A DNA stretch of 64,000 nt from Ignavibacteriae bacterium HGW-Ignavibacteriae-1 (lineage in GTDB: Bacteria; Bacteroidota; Ignavibacteria; Kapaibacteriales; UBA2268). Positions 63,883 through 64,000 of this stretch are shown piece after piece. The stretch lies in contig PGYU01000012.1 of assembly GCA_002839825.1 (NCBI GenBank), positions 21,658 through 85,657 on the forward strand. The letters are read 5' to 3'. The translations under genes and the position numbers were made by a program. Positions within the stretch are counted from its first letter, which is position 1; the number at the start of each line of letters is the position of its first letter. The notes below the pieces were generated by a model. It did not search any database, was not told the DNA's origin, and was given only the letters and a program-made list of their open reading frames with translations.

Positions 63883-63960
63883 TTTGATATTCCCCATCTC
63901 CCTCTTGGCGTGTATTACCTGCGTATCGGCAATCAGACGCAGATGTTTGTGAAAGTGTAG
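63883..63960 (+). pseudogene. Remnant of a T9SS C-terminal sorting domain
   Basis: Twenty-five sense codons reading FDIPHLPLGVYY followed by LRIGNQTQMFVKV and then TAG. This matches the last residues of the sorting domains at 33.1 kb (DISHLPRGVYYLRIGSRTQMFVKM) and 18.0 kb. It has no start and is cut off upstream by a TGA at 63880-63882 and a repeat. It is followed at once by GTCTGTTCTATGATT, as intact copies are followed by the same repeat family. It is the 3' scar of a lost or recombined secreted-protein gene. Confidence 0.85.
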
Positions 63961-64000
63961 TGTCTGTTCTATGATTTATTTGATTTGAATGATTTTTATG
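63961..64000 (+). repeat. TCTG(AA/TT)CTATGATT repeat, cut by the window edge
   Basis: Starts with TGTCTGTTCTATGATTTATT and runs on in TGATT words to the end of the window. Same family as the ends at 16781, 32824, 33082, 38464 and 38559. Confidence 0.7.

Larger units (their letters stand above)
63707..64000. other. Repeat island 6 at the window end
   Basis: After the tRNA terminator come a GACAGAAC/GTTCTGTC palindrome (63764-63782), a CCCATGGTT/AACCGTGGG hairpin (63786-63811), a CACCCCGTCTGC repeat (63836-63873), a sorting-domain remnant (63883-63960) and the start of a TCTGAACTATGATT-type repeat. No intact gene. Confidence 0.75.

Overview
The window is an AT-rich bacterial chromosome segment. 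Several large secreted proteins end in type IX secretion (Por) C-terminal sorting domains, and there are choice-of-anchor D/ASPM-like surface proteins, OmpA-type outer-membrane proteins, a long acidic-tailed ribosomal protein S1, and many TTG starts with weak or GGAG-type ribosome sites. Together these point to the Bacteroidota/Chlorobi (FCB) group; an Ignavibacteria- or Kapabacteria-like lineage is my best guess, but the sequence alone does not prove it. Most genes are chromosomal housekeeping genes. No phage, integrase, transposase or CRISPR array was seen.

Layout. 0.2-5.6 kb: a three-gene stress/starvation operon (DUF444 YeaH/YhbH-like, SpoVR-like, PrkA kinase). 5.6-16.7 kb: an orphan antitoxin-like gene, a large FG-GAP/ASPIC secreted protein, a Ste24-type protease, a Ca2+/Na+ antiporter, a lone receiver domain, a second large secreted protein, queF-queD and malate dehydrogenase. 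16.7-20.9 kb: repeat-rich DNA around an unknown gene and a BNR-repeat secreted protein. 20.9-32.7 kb: rpsA, a four-gene metal ABC transporter, a SiaB/SiaC partner-switching cluster flanked by two PP2C phosphatases, and ettA. 32.7-38.9 kb: two more type IX cargo proteins set in repeats. 38.9-51.2 kb: a UvrD/PcrA helicase followed by a nine-gene minus-strand run (TPR protein, obg, unknown, radA, ftsY, pgsA, solute symporter, epimerase, pyrimidine-nucleoside phosphorylase, listed by rising coordinate). 51.3-63.7 kb: an rRNA/tRNA methyltransferase, plsY-gpsA, a PD40-OmpA protein, pdxJ, asparagine synthase, two outer-membrane proteins, dxs and tRNA-Lys. The last 300 bases are repeats plus a remnant of a type IX sorting domain.

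The most unusual signal is a family of short perfect or near-perfect palindromes and hairpin repeats. They sit in the intergenic repeat islands and also, in frame, inside the sorting-domain coding regions of three secreted proteins (18.1, 33.2 and 36.1 kb). A degenerate sorting-domain copy at 63.9 kb has yet another intergenic repeat abutting the same point. The insertions fall at the same two predicted loops each time. This resembles the protein-coding palindromic elements known from Rickettsia and suggests that sorting-domain 3' ends and their trailing repeats spread or recombine as a cassette.

Other notable points: the 33.1-35.8 kb esterase has a full ribosome site and signal peptide but an ATA where the start codon should be; queD starts at TTG behind a perfect AGGAGG inside the end of queF; a metal-transporter permease carries a C-terminal winged-helix-like domain; and the Sia-like module has two phosphatases and no adjacent diguanylate cyclase.
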